10,780 nucleotides of DNA from an uncultured Corynebacterium sp. (GTDB lineage Bacteria > Actinomycetota > Actinomycetes > Mycobacteriales > Mycobacteriaceae), in the NCBI GenBank assembly GCA_915275065.1, contig CAJZGD010000070.1:1-10780 (forward strand), written 5' to 3'. Every line of letters starts with the position of its first letter. Position 1 is the first letter of the stretch. Both the position numbers and the translations under genes were made by a program. Positions 1 to 7,606 of the stretch are shown here, one piece after another. The notes below the pieces were generated by a model. It saw only the letters and a list, made by a program, of their open reading frames with translations. It was not told the DNA's origin and did not search any database.

Positions 1-1022
1 AACCGGTGGGTCCCTGCCTCGCCATCACCCCCTGGAATTTTCCCCTGGCCATGGGCACCCGCAAGCTGGGCCCGGCCCTGGCGGCGGGCTGCACCATGAT
101 CGTGAAGCCCGCGTCGAAAACCCCGCTCACCATGCTGTATCTTGCGGAACTCCTGGCGCGCGCCGGGGTGCCTCGCGGGGTGGTGGCCGTGTTGCCAACG
201 AAGAACGCTTCGAACGTGTCCGCGCTATTAGATGATTCCCGGCTGCGGAAGCTCACCTTCACCGGCTCCACCGCGGTGGGGCAGCAGTTGGCTGCTCGGG
301 CGGCACGCCATAGTTTGCGGGTCAGCCTGGAACTTGGTGGCAATGCCCCCTACCTGGTGTGCGAGGACGCCGACGTGGATCAGGCCGCCCAGGCGGTGGC
401 GGTGGCCAAAATGCGGGGTGCCGGCCAAGTGTGTATTGCCGCGAACCGGTTTTTGGTGCATGAGCGGATCGCGGCGGAGTTCACCGCGAAAGTTTCCGAG
501 GTGTTGGCTGGTTTCCGCCTGGGCCGGGCCACCGATGCGGGGGTGACCTTCGGGGCGCTTTCCGGCGCCGACCAGGTGGCTACGGTGCAGAAACTCGTCG
601 ATGATGCCCTCGTCCAGGGCGCTACTGTGGCGTCCGGGGGTGTGCTTCCTGCGGGGTTGCCGGCGGGTGGTAGCTATTTCCCGGCTACCGTGTTGACTAA
701 TGTGCCGACCACCGCGGACATCGCCCACTCCGAGATTTTCGGCCCGGTGGTTGCCATCCAAACCTTCGCCACCGAGGACGAGGGCATTGCCATGGCCAAT
801 GACACGCCGTTCGGCCTGGCGGCCTATGTGTTTGCCGGTGATACCGGTCGGGCGTTGACCATTGCCGAACGCATCGAGGCCGGCATGGTTGCCATTAACA
901 AGGGCACGATTTCCGATCCGGCCGCACCCTTCGGTGGGGTGAAGGAGTCCGGTGTGGGCAGGGAGGGCGGCATGGAGGGAATCGGCGAATACCTGGAGCC
1001 GAAATACATTTCCCTACTGTAG
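1..1022 (+). CDS. gabD: Aldehyde dehydrogenase, succinate-semialdehyde dehydrogenase type (5' end outside window)
   Basis: NAD(P)-dependent aldehyde dehydrogenase, most like GabD, which oxidises succinate semialdehyde to succinate in the cytosol. About 339 residues are visible. The reading frame is open to the left edge, and the GTG at position 6 is an internal valine in PVGPCLAITPWNFPLAM, so the first 110-150 residues lie outside. Counting from that valine, the cofactor lysine is in VKPAS (K34), the Rossmann motif TFTGST is at 84-89, the general-base glutamate is in LELGG (E109), and the catalytic cysteine is in GQVC (C143), 34 residues later as is normal for the family. EIFGPV is at 243-248, and the C-terminal block APFGGVKESGVGREGG is typical of succinate-semialdehyde enzymes. 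Substrate is inferred from family likeness; another semialdehyde is possible. The stop overlaps the end of the convergent gene by 9 bp. Confidence 0.9.
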   Translation, partial: PVGPCLAITPWNFPLAMGTRKLGPALAAGCTMIVKPASKTPLTMLYLAELLARAGVPRGVVAVLPTKNASNVSALLDDSRLRKLTFTGSTAVGQQLAARAARHSLRVSLELGGNAPYLVCEDADVDQAAQAVAVAKMRGAGQVCIAANRFLVHERIAAEFTAKVSEVLAGFRLGRATDAGVTFGALSGADQVATVQKLVDDALVQGATVASGGVLPAGLPAGGSYFPATVLTNVPTTADIAHSEIFGPVVAIQTFATEDEGIAMANDTPFGLAAYVFAGDTGRALTIAERIEAGMVAINKGTISDPAAPFGGVKESGVGREGGMEGIGEYLEPKYISLL

Positions 1023-1586
1023 GTTGAAGTATAAGATCGGGGAGAAAAACCCGGCCAAACCCAGTTCCTGCAGGAACCACCATCCCTGCTCCTCATCAAG
1101 CAGTGCGCCGGAACGCAGTGTGGTTTCTGTGTGCTTTAACCACCAGTCGGGGTCGCAGTCGTCCAATGCGCTTTCAATCAGATCGATCTCGTCCAGGATC
1201 TCCTCGTCGCTTCCTGCGATGAGAAGAATCCGCTCCACGGGTTCCATGAGCACGTGGGTGTAGCCGCCGGCGGTGATGCGGTCAATGGTTTCCGTGATAT
1301 CTGCGAAATTGGGTTCTATTTCCTCCCAGATTTTCGGGAGGATTTTCGAGCGGTGGGCGTCGAAAAGCGCCCGCAGTTTGGTCACAAAATCGGTGACTTG
1401 TGTGGTATCCAGTCGGCCGCGAAACGCCCCAACCTTGATGTCGCCGAGGTCGAAAAATAGCGACGGTATCGCAACCGTGTCAATATGGGTGAAGAGTAGT
1501 GCCAGGAATGGGGCGTCGTACCGGAACTGCCCAATGCCGGTGAATTCGTTGTCTTTTTGGGCGTAAAGATATGTGCGATTAGCCAT
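1014..1586 (-). CDS. Conserved-looking protein of unknown function, starts MANRTYLY
   Basis: I cannot assign a function. The protein has about 190 residues, is acidic and soluble-looking, with no signal peptide or membrane segment. It has a hydrophobic, aromatic N-terminal half (MANRTYLYAQ, FRYDAPFLALLFTHIDTV, IPSLFFDLGDI) and a helical acidic C-terminal half (SDEEILDEIDLIESALDD, EEQGWWFLQELGL). The opening MANRTYLY resembles a small family of uncharacterised bacterial proteins I recall starting MANR(S/T)YLY. For that reason I chose the ATG at 1586. In-frame ATGs at 1595 and 1616 are alternatives; none has a convincing ribosome binding site, though GGTGG lies about 11 bp before 1595. It follows chorismate mutase on the same strand with a gap of 20-50 bp, so it is probably co-transcribed. 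Its stop overlaps the aldehyde dehydrogenase stop. Confidence 0.75.
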   Translation of the reverse strand: MANRTYLYAQKDNEFTGIGQFRYDAPFLALLFTHIDTVAIPSLFFDLGDIKVGAFRGRLDTTQVTDFVTKLRALFDAHRSKILPKIWEEIEPNFADITETIDRITAGGYTHVLMEPVERILLIAGSDEEILDEIDLIESALDDCDPDWWLKHTETTLRSGALLDEEQGWWFLQELGLAGFFSPILYFNLQ

Positions 1587-1635
1587 GCTCAGCATGCTAA
1601 CCACGCCACCGGACATGTTTGGGGGTTGGCTGAAG

Positions 1636-1938
1636 TTACCCCAACCTGCCGCGGCCCATGCGCAGCAGGATTTGCGCCAGCGCGGGGCCCTCTGGGCCTA
1701 GTTCCTGTCGAAACTGGTTAATGATCGCCACCTCCCGGGTGTGCACCAGCTTGGTGCCGCCCGCCGACATGCGGGTTTTCCCGATCGCCTGGGAAATCGC
1801 CGTTCGCTGCTTAATGGCATCCAAAATCACCTGGTCCAGGCGGTTGATCTCCTCCCGATACTGCTGAATTTCCGCATCCGACAGCGGATCATCAGTGCCC
1901 GAGGGAAAACGAATATTCACATCAGCTGCATCAGTCAT
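1636..1938 (-). CDS. csm: Chorismate mutase, AroQ-delta class
   Basis: Converts chorismate to prephenate, the first committed step to phenylalanine and tyrosine. The protein has 100 residues, the usual size of the stand-alone AroQ-delta enzymes of Actinobacteria. Aligned from memory to M. tuberculosis Rv0948c, all four active-site arginines are kept: R28 (in YREEINRLD), R45 (IKQRTAIS), R56 (AIGKTR) and R68 (LVHTRE). The C-terminal LLRMGRGRLG matches the tail that in Rv0948c and C. glutamicum contacts DAHP synthase (AroG) and is needed for activation. The enzyme is therefore expected to be weak alone and active in the AroG complex. An open frame continues upstream to 2238, but that part overlaps the pcrA start region and is not family-like. 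The ATG at 1938 has no ribosome binding site, so the message may be leaderless. Neighbour of pcrA, as I recall for other corynebacteria. Confidence 0.93.
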   Translation of the reverse strand: MTDAADVNIRFPSGTDDPLSDAEIQQYREEINRLDQVILDAIKQRTAISQAIGKTRMSAGGTKLVHTREVAIINQFRQELGPEGPALAQILLRMGRGRLG

Positions 1939-1994
1939 GAATATTATTGTGCCAGATGTTTCGTGTCCGACCCACGCAGTAAGTTGGAGGAATA
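1939..1994. promoter_or_regulatory. Divergent promoter region between csm and pcrA
   Basis: These 56 bp must hold or overlap both promoters. Rightward, TATTAT at 1942-1947 is a possible -10 for pcrA, and GGAGG at 1986-1990 is a clear ribosome binding site 4 bp before the pcrA ATG at 1995. Leftward, CACAAT (complement of 1946-1951) lies 7 bp before the csm ATG, which suits a leaderless transcript. The two candidate -10 boxes overlap, so the two genes may compete for polymerase. No clear -35 boxes were seen. Exact boxes are inference. Confidence 0.4.
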
Positions 1995-4679
1995 ATGACT
2001 GCCGCACAAAACCCTTCACCGCATTCCGACCAGCCGGAGCAGCCCGACCTGTTTGCCGGCGTGACCGGATTCGAAGCCTACTCTGCCACCCCGCCACCGG
2101 AGGCACCACGCGCCGACGAACCGTTACCGCCCCCACCGGAGGAACCCCCAGCATACGACACCATTCCTCCCGACCCGGAGGCTGCCGCCGGCATTCTCGA
2201 CTACTCGGTGCCTGCCGCGTGGGACGAGCTGCCGGCACACCAGCCGTGGGCGAATGCGGAGGGAAGCGCCGATGATCTTATAGCCGATCTGAATCCGCAG
2301 CAGCGCGCCGCCGTGGAACATTCTGGTTCCCCGCTGCTCATCGTCGCGGGTGCTGGCTCCGGGAAAACCGCCGTGCTCACCCGGCGCATCGCCTACCTGC
2401 TGCGCATGCGGGGTGTCGCCCCGGGGCAGATACTTGCCATCACCTTCACCAATAAGGCCGCCGCCGAAATGCGCGACCGGGTGATTGACCTGGTCGGCCC
2501 CACCGCTACCCGCATGTGGGTTGCCACCTTCCACTCCGCCTGCGTGCGGATTCTGCGGGAGCAGGCGCACCTGCTGCCCGGGCTCAACACCAACTTCACC
2601 ATCTATGATGCCGATGATTCCAAACGGCTCCTGGGCATGATCGCCAAAGACCTGCAGATCAATGCCCAAAAATTCCCGCCCCGGCTGTTGGCTGCCGCTA
2701 TCTCCGCGCTGAAAACCGAGCTCACCGACCCTGACGCAGCTAGTGACGAGGCGGCCGCCACCCGCAACCCCTTCGACCGCACCATCGCCGAGGTGTACAC
2801 CGAATACCAGCGGCGGCTGCGGGCCGCTAACGCCCTCGACTTCGACGATCTCATCGGGGAAACCGTGCGGGTGTTTACCACCCACCCCGAAATCGCCGCC
2901 TACTATCGAAAACGTTTTCGTCACGTTCTTATTGATGAGTACCAAGACACCAACCATGCCCAATACGTTCTCATCTCCACACTTGTTGGTACCGGATCTG
3001 ATGCTAGTGAACTCAGCGTGGTTGGCGACTCCGATCAATCCATCTATGCGTTCCGCGGCGCCACCATTCGCAATATCGAAGAATTCGAACGAGACTACCC
3101 CCAAGCACGGACAATCCTGCTGGAGCAAAATTATCGTTCCACCCAAAACATCCTCTCCGCGGCCAATGCCGTGATCTCCCATAACCATGGCCGACGGGAA
3201 AAGAAACTCTGGACCGACCATGGTGCTGGCGCGAAAATCACCGGCTATGTTGCGGACAATGAACATGACGAAGCTCGATTCATCGCCACCGAAATCGACG
3301 CTTTGTTCGACACGGGTGTCGGCTATGGGGACATTGCCGTCATGTACCGCACCAATAATTCCTCCCGGGCCATCGAAGAAGTCTTCATCCGCACCGGCAT
3401 CCCCTACAAGGTGGTGGGTGGTACTCGCTTCTACGAGCGCAAAGAAATCCGCGATCTCATCGCTTACCTGCGTGTTCTTGACAACCCTACCGATGAAATT
3501 TCCCTGCGGCGCATCATTAACACGCCCCGCCGTGGCATTGGCGACCGCGCGATTGCCACCGTCAATCTGTACGCCGAAAACTTCGGCATGAGCTTCGCCG
3601 ATGCGCTTGTCGACGCCGCCCACGGCAAAGTCACCGCCTTAGGGACCCGCGCCAAAAACGCCATTGCCGCATTCCTCGAACTCATGGACGGCCTCCGGGC
3701 CGATGCCGCCGAGGCCACCAACACCATCACCGGCCTGCCCGACATTGGTGTGGTTGTGTCCCGCATCCTCGACGCCACCGGCTACAAAGCCGAACTAGAG
3801 GCCAGCACCGACCCCCAGGATGGTGCCCGACTCGACAACCTGAACGAACTTGTGTCCGTGGCCCGGGAATTCAGCTCCGAAGCCGCGAACCTCATGGCCT
3901 ATGCCGCCATGGGCGCAGGCGTGGAAGGGGATGATTCGGCCGAGCCGATGGTGGGGGAGCCCCAGCCGGGATCCATTCACGCGTTTTTAGAAAAAGTCTC
4001 CCTCGTGGCCGACTCCGACCAGCTGCCCGATGACAGCACGAACGTGGTCACCCTCATGACCCTGCACACCGCCAAGGGGCTGGAATTTCCGGTGGTGTTT
4101 CTCATCGGCTGGGAGGATGGCCAGTTCCCGCACCTGCGGGCCCTGGGTGACCCGCAGGAGCTTGCTGAGGAACGCCGACTCGCCTATGTGGGCATCACCC
4201 GCGCTCGTCAAACCCTGTACCTGACCCGCGCCATGCTGCGCGCATCCTGGGGTAATGCCGTGGCCAACCCAGCCTCCCGATTTTTAGAAGACATTCCCGA
4301 AAAGCTCATGTATTGGCGGCGAGAAGAACCCGGCGCCGGCAGTTGGGACGATGACTGGGGCGCAAGCGGTTGGGGTGGTGGCAGCTTCGTCGGTGGTTAC
4401 GGCGGCTATGGGGGATACGGTGGGGCTGGTGGGTATTCCGGCCGCAAGCCCGGTGGTTCATACCGGAAACCGAAAACTCCCCGCAGCTCCCGGTCGTCGA
4501 CGCCGGCCACCAACCTTCACCTGGAGGTCGGCGATAAAGTCAACCACGACAAATACGGTCTGGGCACCGTCCAAAGCGTTGATGGTTCCGGCATTCATAC
4601 CAGCGTCACCATTGATTTCGGTTCCGCCGGTACCGTGAAACTCATGCTCATCGGTGGGGTGCCGCTCGAAAAACTGTAG
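1995..4679 (+). CDS. pcrA: PcrA/UvrD-type superfamily 1A DNA helicase
   Basis: ATP-dependent 3'-5' DNA helicase of the UvrD/PcrA family, acting in nucleotide excision repair and in clearing replication-transcription conflicts. The order is: Pro/Glu-rich extension (about 1-95), Q motif LNPQQRAAV (about 99), Walker A GAGSGKT (119-125), motif Ia FTNKAAAEM (about 151-159), TFHSACVRILR, Walker B/DEYQD (314-318), motif III GDSDQSIYAFRGA, motif IV NYRSTQNI, 2B-domain block, motif V TLHTAKGLEFP, motif VI EERRLAYVGITRAR, Gly/Tyr-rich linker (about 777-840), and Tudor domain LEVGDKVNHDKYGLGTV to the end (841-894), which in PcrA binds RNA polymerase. At 894 residues it is longer than B. subtilis PcrA (about 740) or M. 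tuberculosis UvrD1 (about 770), because of the extension and linker. The only cysteine is C183. The start has GGAGG 4 bp upstream. It ends 5 bp before the convergent permease gene. The symbol uvrD1 is equally fair. Confidence 0.96.
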   Translation: MTAAQNPSPHSDQPEQPDLFAGVTGFEAYSATPPPEAPRADEPLPPPPEEPPAYDTIPPDPEAAAGILDYSVPAAWDELPAHQPWANAEGSADDLIADLNPQQRAAVEHSGSPLLIVAGAGSGKTAVLTRRIAYLLRMRGVAPGQILAITFTNKAAAEMRDRVIDLVGPTATRMWVATFHSACVRILREQAHLLPGLNTNFTIYDADDSKRLLGMIAKDLQINAQKFPPRLLAAAISALKTELTDPDAASDEAAATRNPFDRTIAEVYTEYQRRLRAANALDFDDLIGETVRVFTTHPEIAAYYRKRFRHVLIDEYQDTNHAQYVLISTLVGTGSDASELSVVGDSDQSIYAFRGATIRNIEEFERDYPQARTILLEQNYRSTQNILSAANAVISHNHGRREKKLWTDHGAGAKITGYVADNEHDEARFIATEIDALFDTGVGYGDIAVMYRTNNSSRAIEEVFIRTGIPYKVVGGTRFYERKEIRDLIAYLRVLDNPTDEISLRRIINTPRRGIGDRAIATVNLYAENFGMSFADALVDAAHGKVTALGTRAKNAIAAFLELMDGLRADAAEATNTITGLPDIGVVVSRILDATGYKAELEASTDPQDGARLDNLNELVSVAREFSSEAANLMAYAAMGAGVEGDDSAEPMVGEPQPGSIHAFLEKVSLVADSDQLPDDSTNVVTLMTLHTAKGLEFPVVFLIGWEDGQFPHLRALGDPQELAEERRLAYVGITRARQTLYLTRAMLRASWGNAVANPASRFLEDIPEKLMYWRREEPGAGSWDDDWGASGWGGGSFVGGYGGYGGYGGAGGYSGRKPGGSYRKPKTPRSSRSSTPATNLHLEVGDKVNHDKYGLGTVQSVDGSGIHTSVTIDFGSAGTVKLMLIGGVPLEKL
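4323..4514 (+). repeat. Low-complexity Gly/Tyr-rich linker coding stretch inside pcrA
   Basis: Codons for about residues 777-840 are dominated by glycine, with a tandem GGY run (GGYGGYGGYGGAGGYSG) followed by a basic Ser/Pro/Lys/Arg stretch (RKPGGSYRKPKTPRSSRSS). The DNA shows near-repeated GGCTATGGG/GGTTACGGC units with synonymous variation, so the amino acid pattern rather than the exact DNA is repeated. It joins the helicase core to the Tudor domain and is probably disordered. Confidence 0.85.
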
Positions 4680-4684
4680 CCGAA

Positions 4685-7594
4685 TCAATCCTGCCGGTAG
4701 CTCAGCATCCGATTCGACCGGGTGGTGACGTACCCCAAGGTGGCGGAAATCGCCGGCACCAATAGGCCCAGCACCACTATCAGATACCAGTGGAGACCAA
4801 AATTCTCCACGGATCCCAGGCTCAGCACCTCACCGTTGATGTCCCGCTCGCTGAAATCCGTTTGCAGCAGCGCCACAATATGGCCCAGGATAATCGCTGG
4901 CCAGGTGCCCAAAATGGCGGTGATCGCCCCATAGTAGCCGCCGATCTGCCGCACCAGGCTCGTCGACGCCCCCAAGGCATAGAGCTGCTCGTTTTGGGCC
5001 CGCAATTGTGGGGTAGCCACGATGAGCACCAAACCCACAATCAGTAGGATTCCCACAAACAGAACCCACACATATATTGATTCATACGCTGAGGTTTCTA
5101 CCGCAAGAACTTGAGCGTGATAATAGTGGCTGAATGCATCGATTTGGTCGGTCATTTCCACCTGATCCGTCATTGTGCCTGGCTGCTCTGTCATCACAAC
5201 GTAACGATCAAACGCCAATTCGATGCCTAATTCTTCTGCGGCTTGTGGGCTCACAACCCAACCATGCAGCTGCTCCGGTAGGGCTGCTGTAAACGGCAAC
5301 TCTAGTGTCTTCGTTTTTTGGAACTGCGATTCAGCCGTCACCGGGTTCGATGTATCTTTCTCCACGCTGATTTTCCGCCGACCCGTGTCCGCAACGATAG
5401 CGGTGGTTCCCACGACCCCACCGTCCTTCAGCACCTGGGTGGCCGAAGCTCGCTGCTCATCGGTGAGATTAAAGATCTGCAACACTTCGGGCCCGCCCAC
5501 AACGATATCGGAGTCCTGCATCGCAAACGGGAGAAACAGGTGTGCCTCATCCATTCGCAAATAACGACAATGCTTCGCCGCCTCTGGATCAGTATTCGCA
5601 TCCTTGCCGTGATACGTATACGCCTTCGTTGTGGGTGACACCTGGCACTCATCTGCCAACGTCAACCGCATATGCGAGCCAGGCATTACCACTGGAAACT
5701 CCGTGGTTTTTCCCAGCCGAGCCGCAACTACATCGAACACCTCTCGTGCCTGGTCCGAAGCGGCATGAGCCACCACATCTGTATACGACTTGGTAATCAT
5801 GGTAGGGGTCTCAAACGCTGATGCTGATCTTGCCCCCGAAACTCCTACCGCAAATGGGCTATAGATCTCCGATGATAACTGCCGATCCTTATTGATCGTG
5901 TTCAGGCTACCCAACTCCATAACGGTCAGGAAGAACACGCTGCCAATGATTGCCGCCACGATCGCCCCCGACCGTAACGCTTGTCGACGCACCTGCCGGC
6001 CCGCCAGCTTCGCCCCCAATGGTTTACGAATCGCACCAGCAAGAAACACCAACGCAATAACGCTGGTAAATACCCCACCAATTATTACAACCAGCAATAA
6101 CAATACAAGTACGGACCATATCAGGTCATACATGGCTCCAGAGAACGCATCGCGGTTCACGAAATGGGTGATTGGATGGCCTAACCACTCCACCAACAAC
6201 ACCACCAGCATCATCAACACCAACGCTGGGCCAGTCCACATCCAGCGCCGCCAGCGCCGAATCCGATCCGGCTGCATACCAGCCACGCCTGCCATGATCT
6301 CCCCCTTGGACACAATGATCGCCGGAATAAACGCCGCAACCGTTGACCCCACAACTGCAATCGAAAACCCAATGGCTAATGTGCCAACATCCGTGATAAA
6401 TGGCCATCCCGGATGCGCAATCTTCCAATATCCCCAGCCCAGGATCGTGCCTAAAACAATACCGATGGTTGCCCCAATAGCCCCCGAAACTGTGCCGTAT
6501 GCCATGACTGCCCACCGAATATGTCGACGGTTAGCCCCCTGGCTCCGCATTAACGCATACACTTTTGTTTGCCGAGACGTGGCCACCGCAAACACCGGGC
6601 TGATTGTTGCCAACATTAAACAGGTCAACAACAGGTAAAACGTCAACTCGATAACGTATGAGGTAAGCTCCGTGATCATTGAATCATTTGTGTCGGAGTT
6701 TTCTGTTGAACTCCGATCGCTCTGAAATTCCGGATATCGTTCCGCCACCGGCACCAGTTCTGGATGGTTCCGAAACTTCTGGGTCGACACCACCAGACCC
6801 ACCTTATTGAGTGCCTTCACATCATCCCACGACAGATCACCCTTACCGCTAAAAACCCATGTCACATGCGCATTATTAGGCACATCCGTGGCCGGCAAAA
6901 ACGTGGGGGCAATCACATAACTGCTGGAGTGAATATTATTTGGAATAATCTCCTTCACCGTTAGCGTGGTGTCTGCCGCATTTAAGGTTATCCGGTCGTC
7001 CTCGTGGTTTGATGTGGCGGGATCGTTCGGTTTCCCCACGTCGGTGGCCCGAACCGTGTCCCCAATACCCACCTTAAGCTGCTTCGCCGCCAACTCTGAC
7101 AGCACCACGTCCCCCGGCTGAAGATCGGGGGAACCCGGCAAGAGGTGCGCGCCGGGCAGTTGAGTAATAGTGCTCGACAGTGAATCAGTGGCCGCATCGG
7201 AGTGCAAAGCGACCGGCAGATCAACGAACATGCTGACGGTGAAGTTATTGCCCACGGCTTCGGCGATGCGGTCCTGTGAGATGGTGGCGATAGGCCGTTC
7301 TGCGGTCGAATCTTCATTCGATTTTCCGTCTTGGTTTACGACGCCGCTGCGGGTCCCATTGGTGCACCGATAGGCGGAGGCGTCAACGCTTTGCTGACAT
7401 TCGCTGCCGAAGAACTGGGCAGAATTCTGTTGGAGCGTGATCCCATAGAATTGCGACTCCGATGTCATGTCCCCAATGAGGAATGCCGCATAGGTGGCGG
7501 GCAGGGCAATAAGCAGGATGGCCGCCAGGGAACGCAGCGGGTGGTGTTTCACATCCCGGAGCGTGGGGCGGATGGCTGCTTTGAGGGAGCTCAT
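4685..7594 (-). CDS. FtsX/MacB-type ABC transporter permease, 10 predicted membrane segments
   Basis: Membrane half of an ABC system of the MacB/FtsX (type VII) class, with 969 residues. Hydrophobic segments I read: about 21-41, 315-338, 360-386, 403-428, 453-472, 489-520, 541-562, 839-861, 885-910 and 935-957. This is two four-helix FtsX units joined by two extra helices. Two large outside domains follow the first helix of each unit (about 45-310 and 565-835). Each has one cysteine pair (C66/C77; C650/C676) that could form a disulfide. Cytoplasmic coupling loops look typical (TSRQTKVYALMRSQGANRRHIR and RAQNEQLYALGASTSLVRQIG). Such permeases usually move or sense lipids, peptides or antibiotics using force passed to the outside domains; the substrate here is unknown. 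The ATG is 12 bp after the ATPase stop, and GCGAGG overlapping that stop serves as ribosome binding site. The middle of the gene is richer in AT than its ends. It ends 5 bp from pcrA with no obvious terminator. Confidence 0.92.
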   Translation of the reverse strand: MSSLKAAIRPTLRDVKHHPLRSLAAILLIALPATYAAFLIGDMTSESQFYGITLQQNSAQFFGSECQQSVDASAYRCTNGTRSGVVNQDGKSNEDSTAERPIATISQDRIAEAVGNNFTVSMFVDLPVALHSDAATDSLSSTITQLPGAHLLPGSPDLQPGDVVLSELAAKQLKVGIGDTVRATDVGKPNDPATSNHEDDRITLNAADTTLTVKEIIPNNIHSSSYVIAPTFLPATDVPNNAHVTWVFSGKGDLSWDDVKALNKVGLVVSTQKFRNHPELVPVAERYPEFQSDRSSTENSDTNDSMITELTSYVIELTFYLLLTCLMLATISPVFAVATSRQTKVYALMRSQGANRRHIRWAVMAYGTVSGAIGATIGIVLGTILGWGYWKIAHPGWPFITDVGTLAIGFSIAVVGSTVAAFIPAIIVSKGEIMAGVAGMQPDRIRRWRRWMWTGPALVLMMLVVLLVEWLGHPITHFVNRDAFSGAMYDLIWSVLVLLLLVVIIGGVFTSVIALVFLAGAIRKPLGAKLAGRQVRRQALRSGAIVAAIIGSVFFLTVMELGSLNTINKDRQLSSEIYSPFAVGVSGARSASAFETPTMITKSYTDVVAHAASDQAREVFDVVAARLGKTTEFPVVMPGSHMRLTLADECQVSPTTKAYTYHGKDANTDPEAAKHCRYLRMDEAHLFLPFAMQDSDIVVGGPEVLQIFNLTDEQRASATQVLKDGGVVGTTAIVADTGRRKISVEKDTSNPVTAESQFQKTKTLELPFTAALPEQLHGWVVSPQAAEELGIELAFDRYVVMTEQPGTMTDQVEMTDQIDAFSHYYHAQVLAVETSAYESIYVWVLFVGILLIVGLVLIVATPQLRAQNEQLYALGASTSLVRQIGGYYGAITAILGTWPAIILGHIVALLQTDFSERDINGEVLSLGSVENFGLHWYLIVVLGLLVPAISATLGYVTTRSNRMLSYRQD

Positions 7595-7606
7595 GGCGAT
7601 ACCTCG

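Noticed and set aside
1939..2238. N-terminal extension of chorismate mutase to 200 residues
   Set aside because: The extra residues overlap the pcrA promoter and coding start and are low-complexity Arg-rich. The family length of about 90-100 residues matches the ATG at 1938.
2124..3623. 499-codon open frame antisense to pcrA
   Set aside because: It lies wholly opposite a well-supported helicase gene. Its translation is Gly/Val/His-rich with no domain, as expected for a shadow frame in high-GC DNA.
4681..4716. Terminator between pcrA and the permease (CGAATC / GATTCG)
   Set aside because: The 6-bp stem has a 24-bp loop, no T-run, and lies within the permease coding end.
5892..6638. 248-codon open frame antisense to the permease
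   Set aside because: The translation is a Thr/Asn/Ile-rich mirror of permease membrane segments, with no motif and no good start site.
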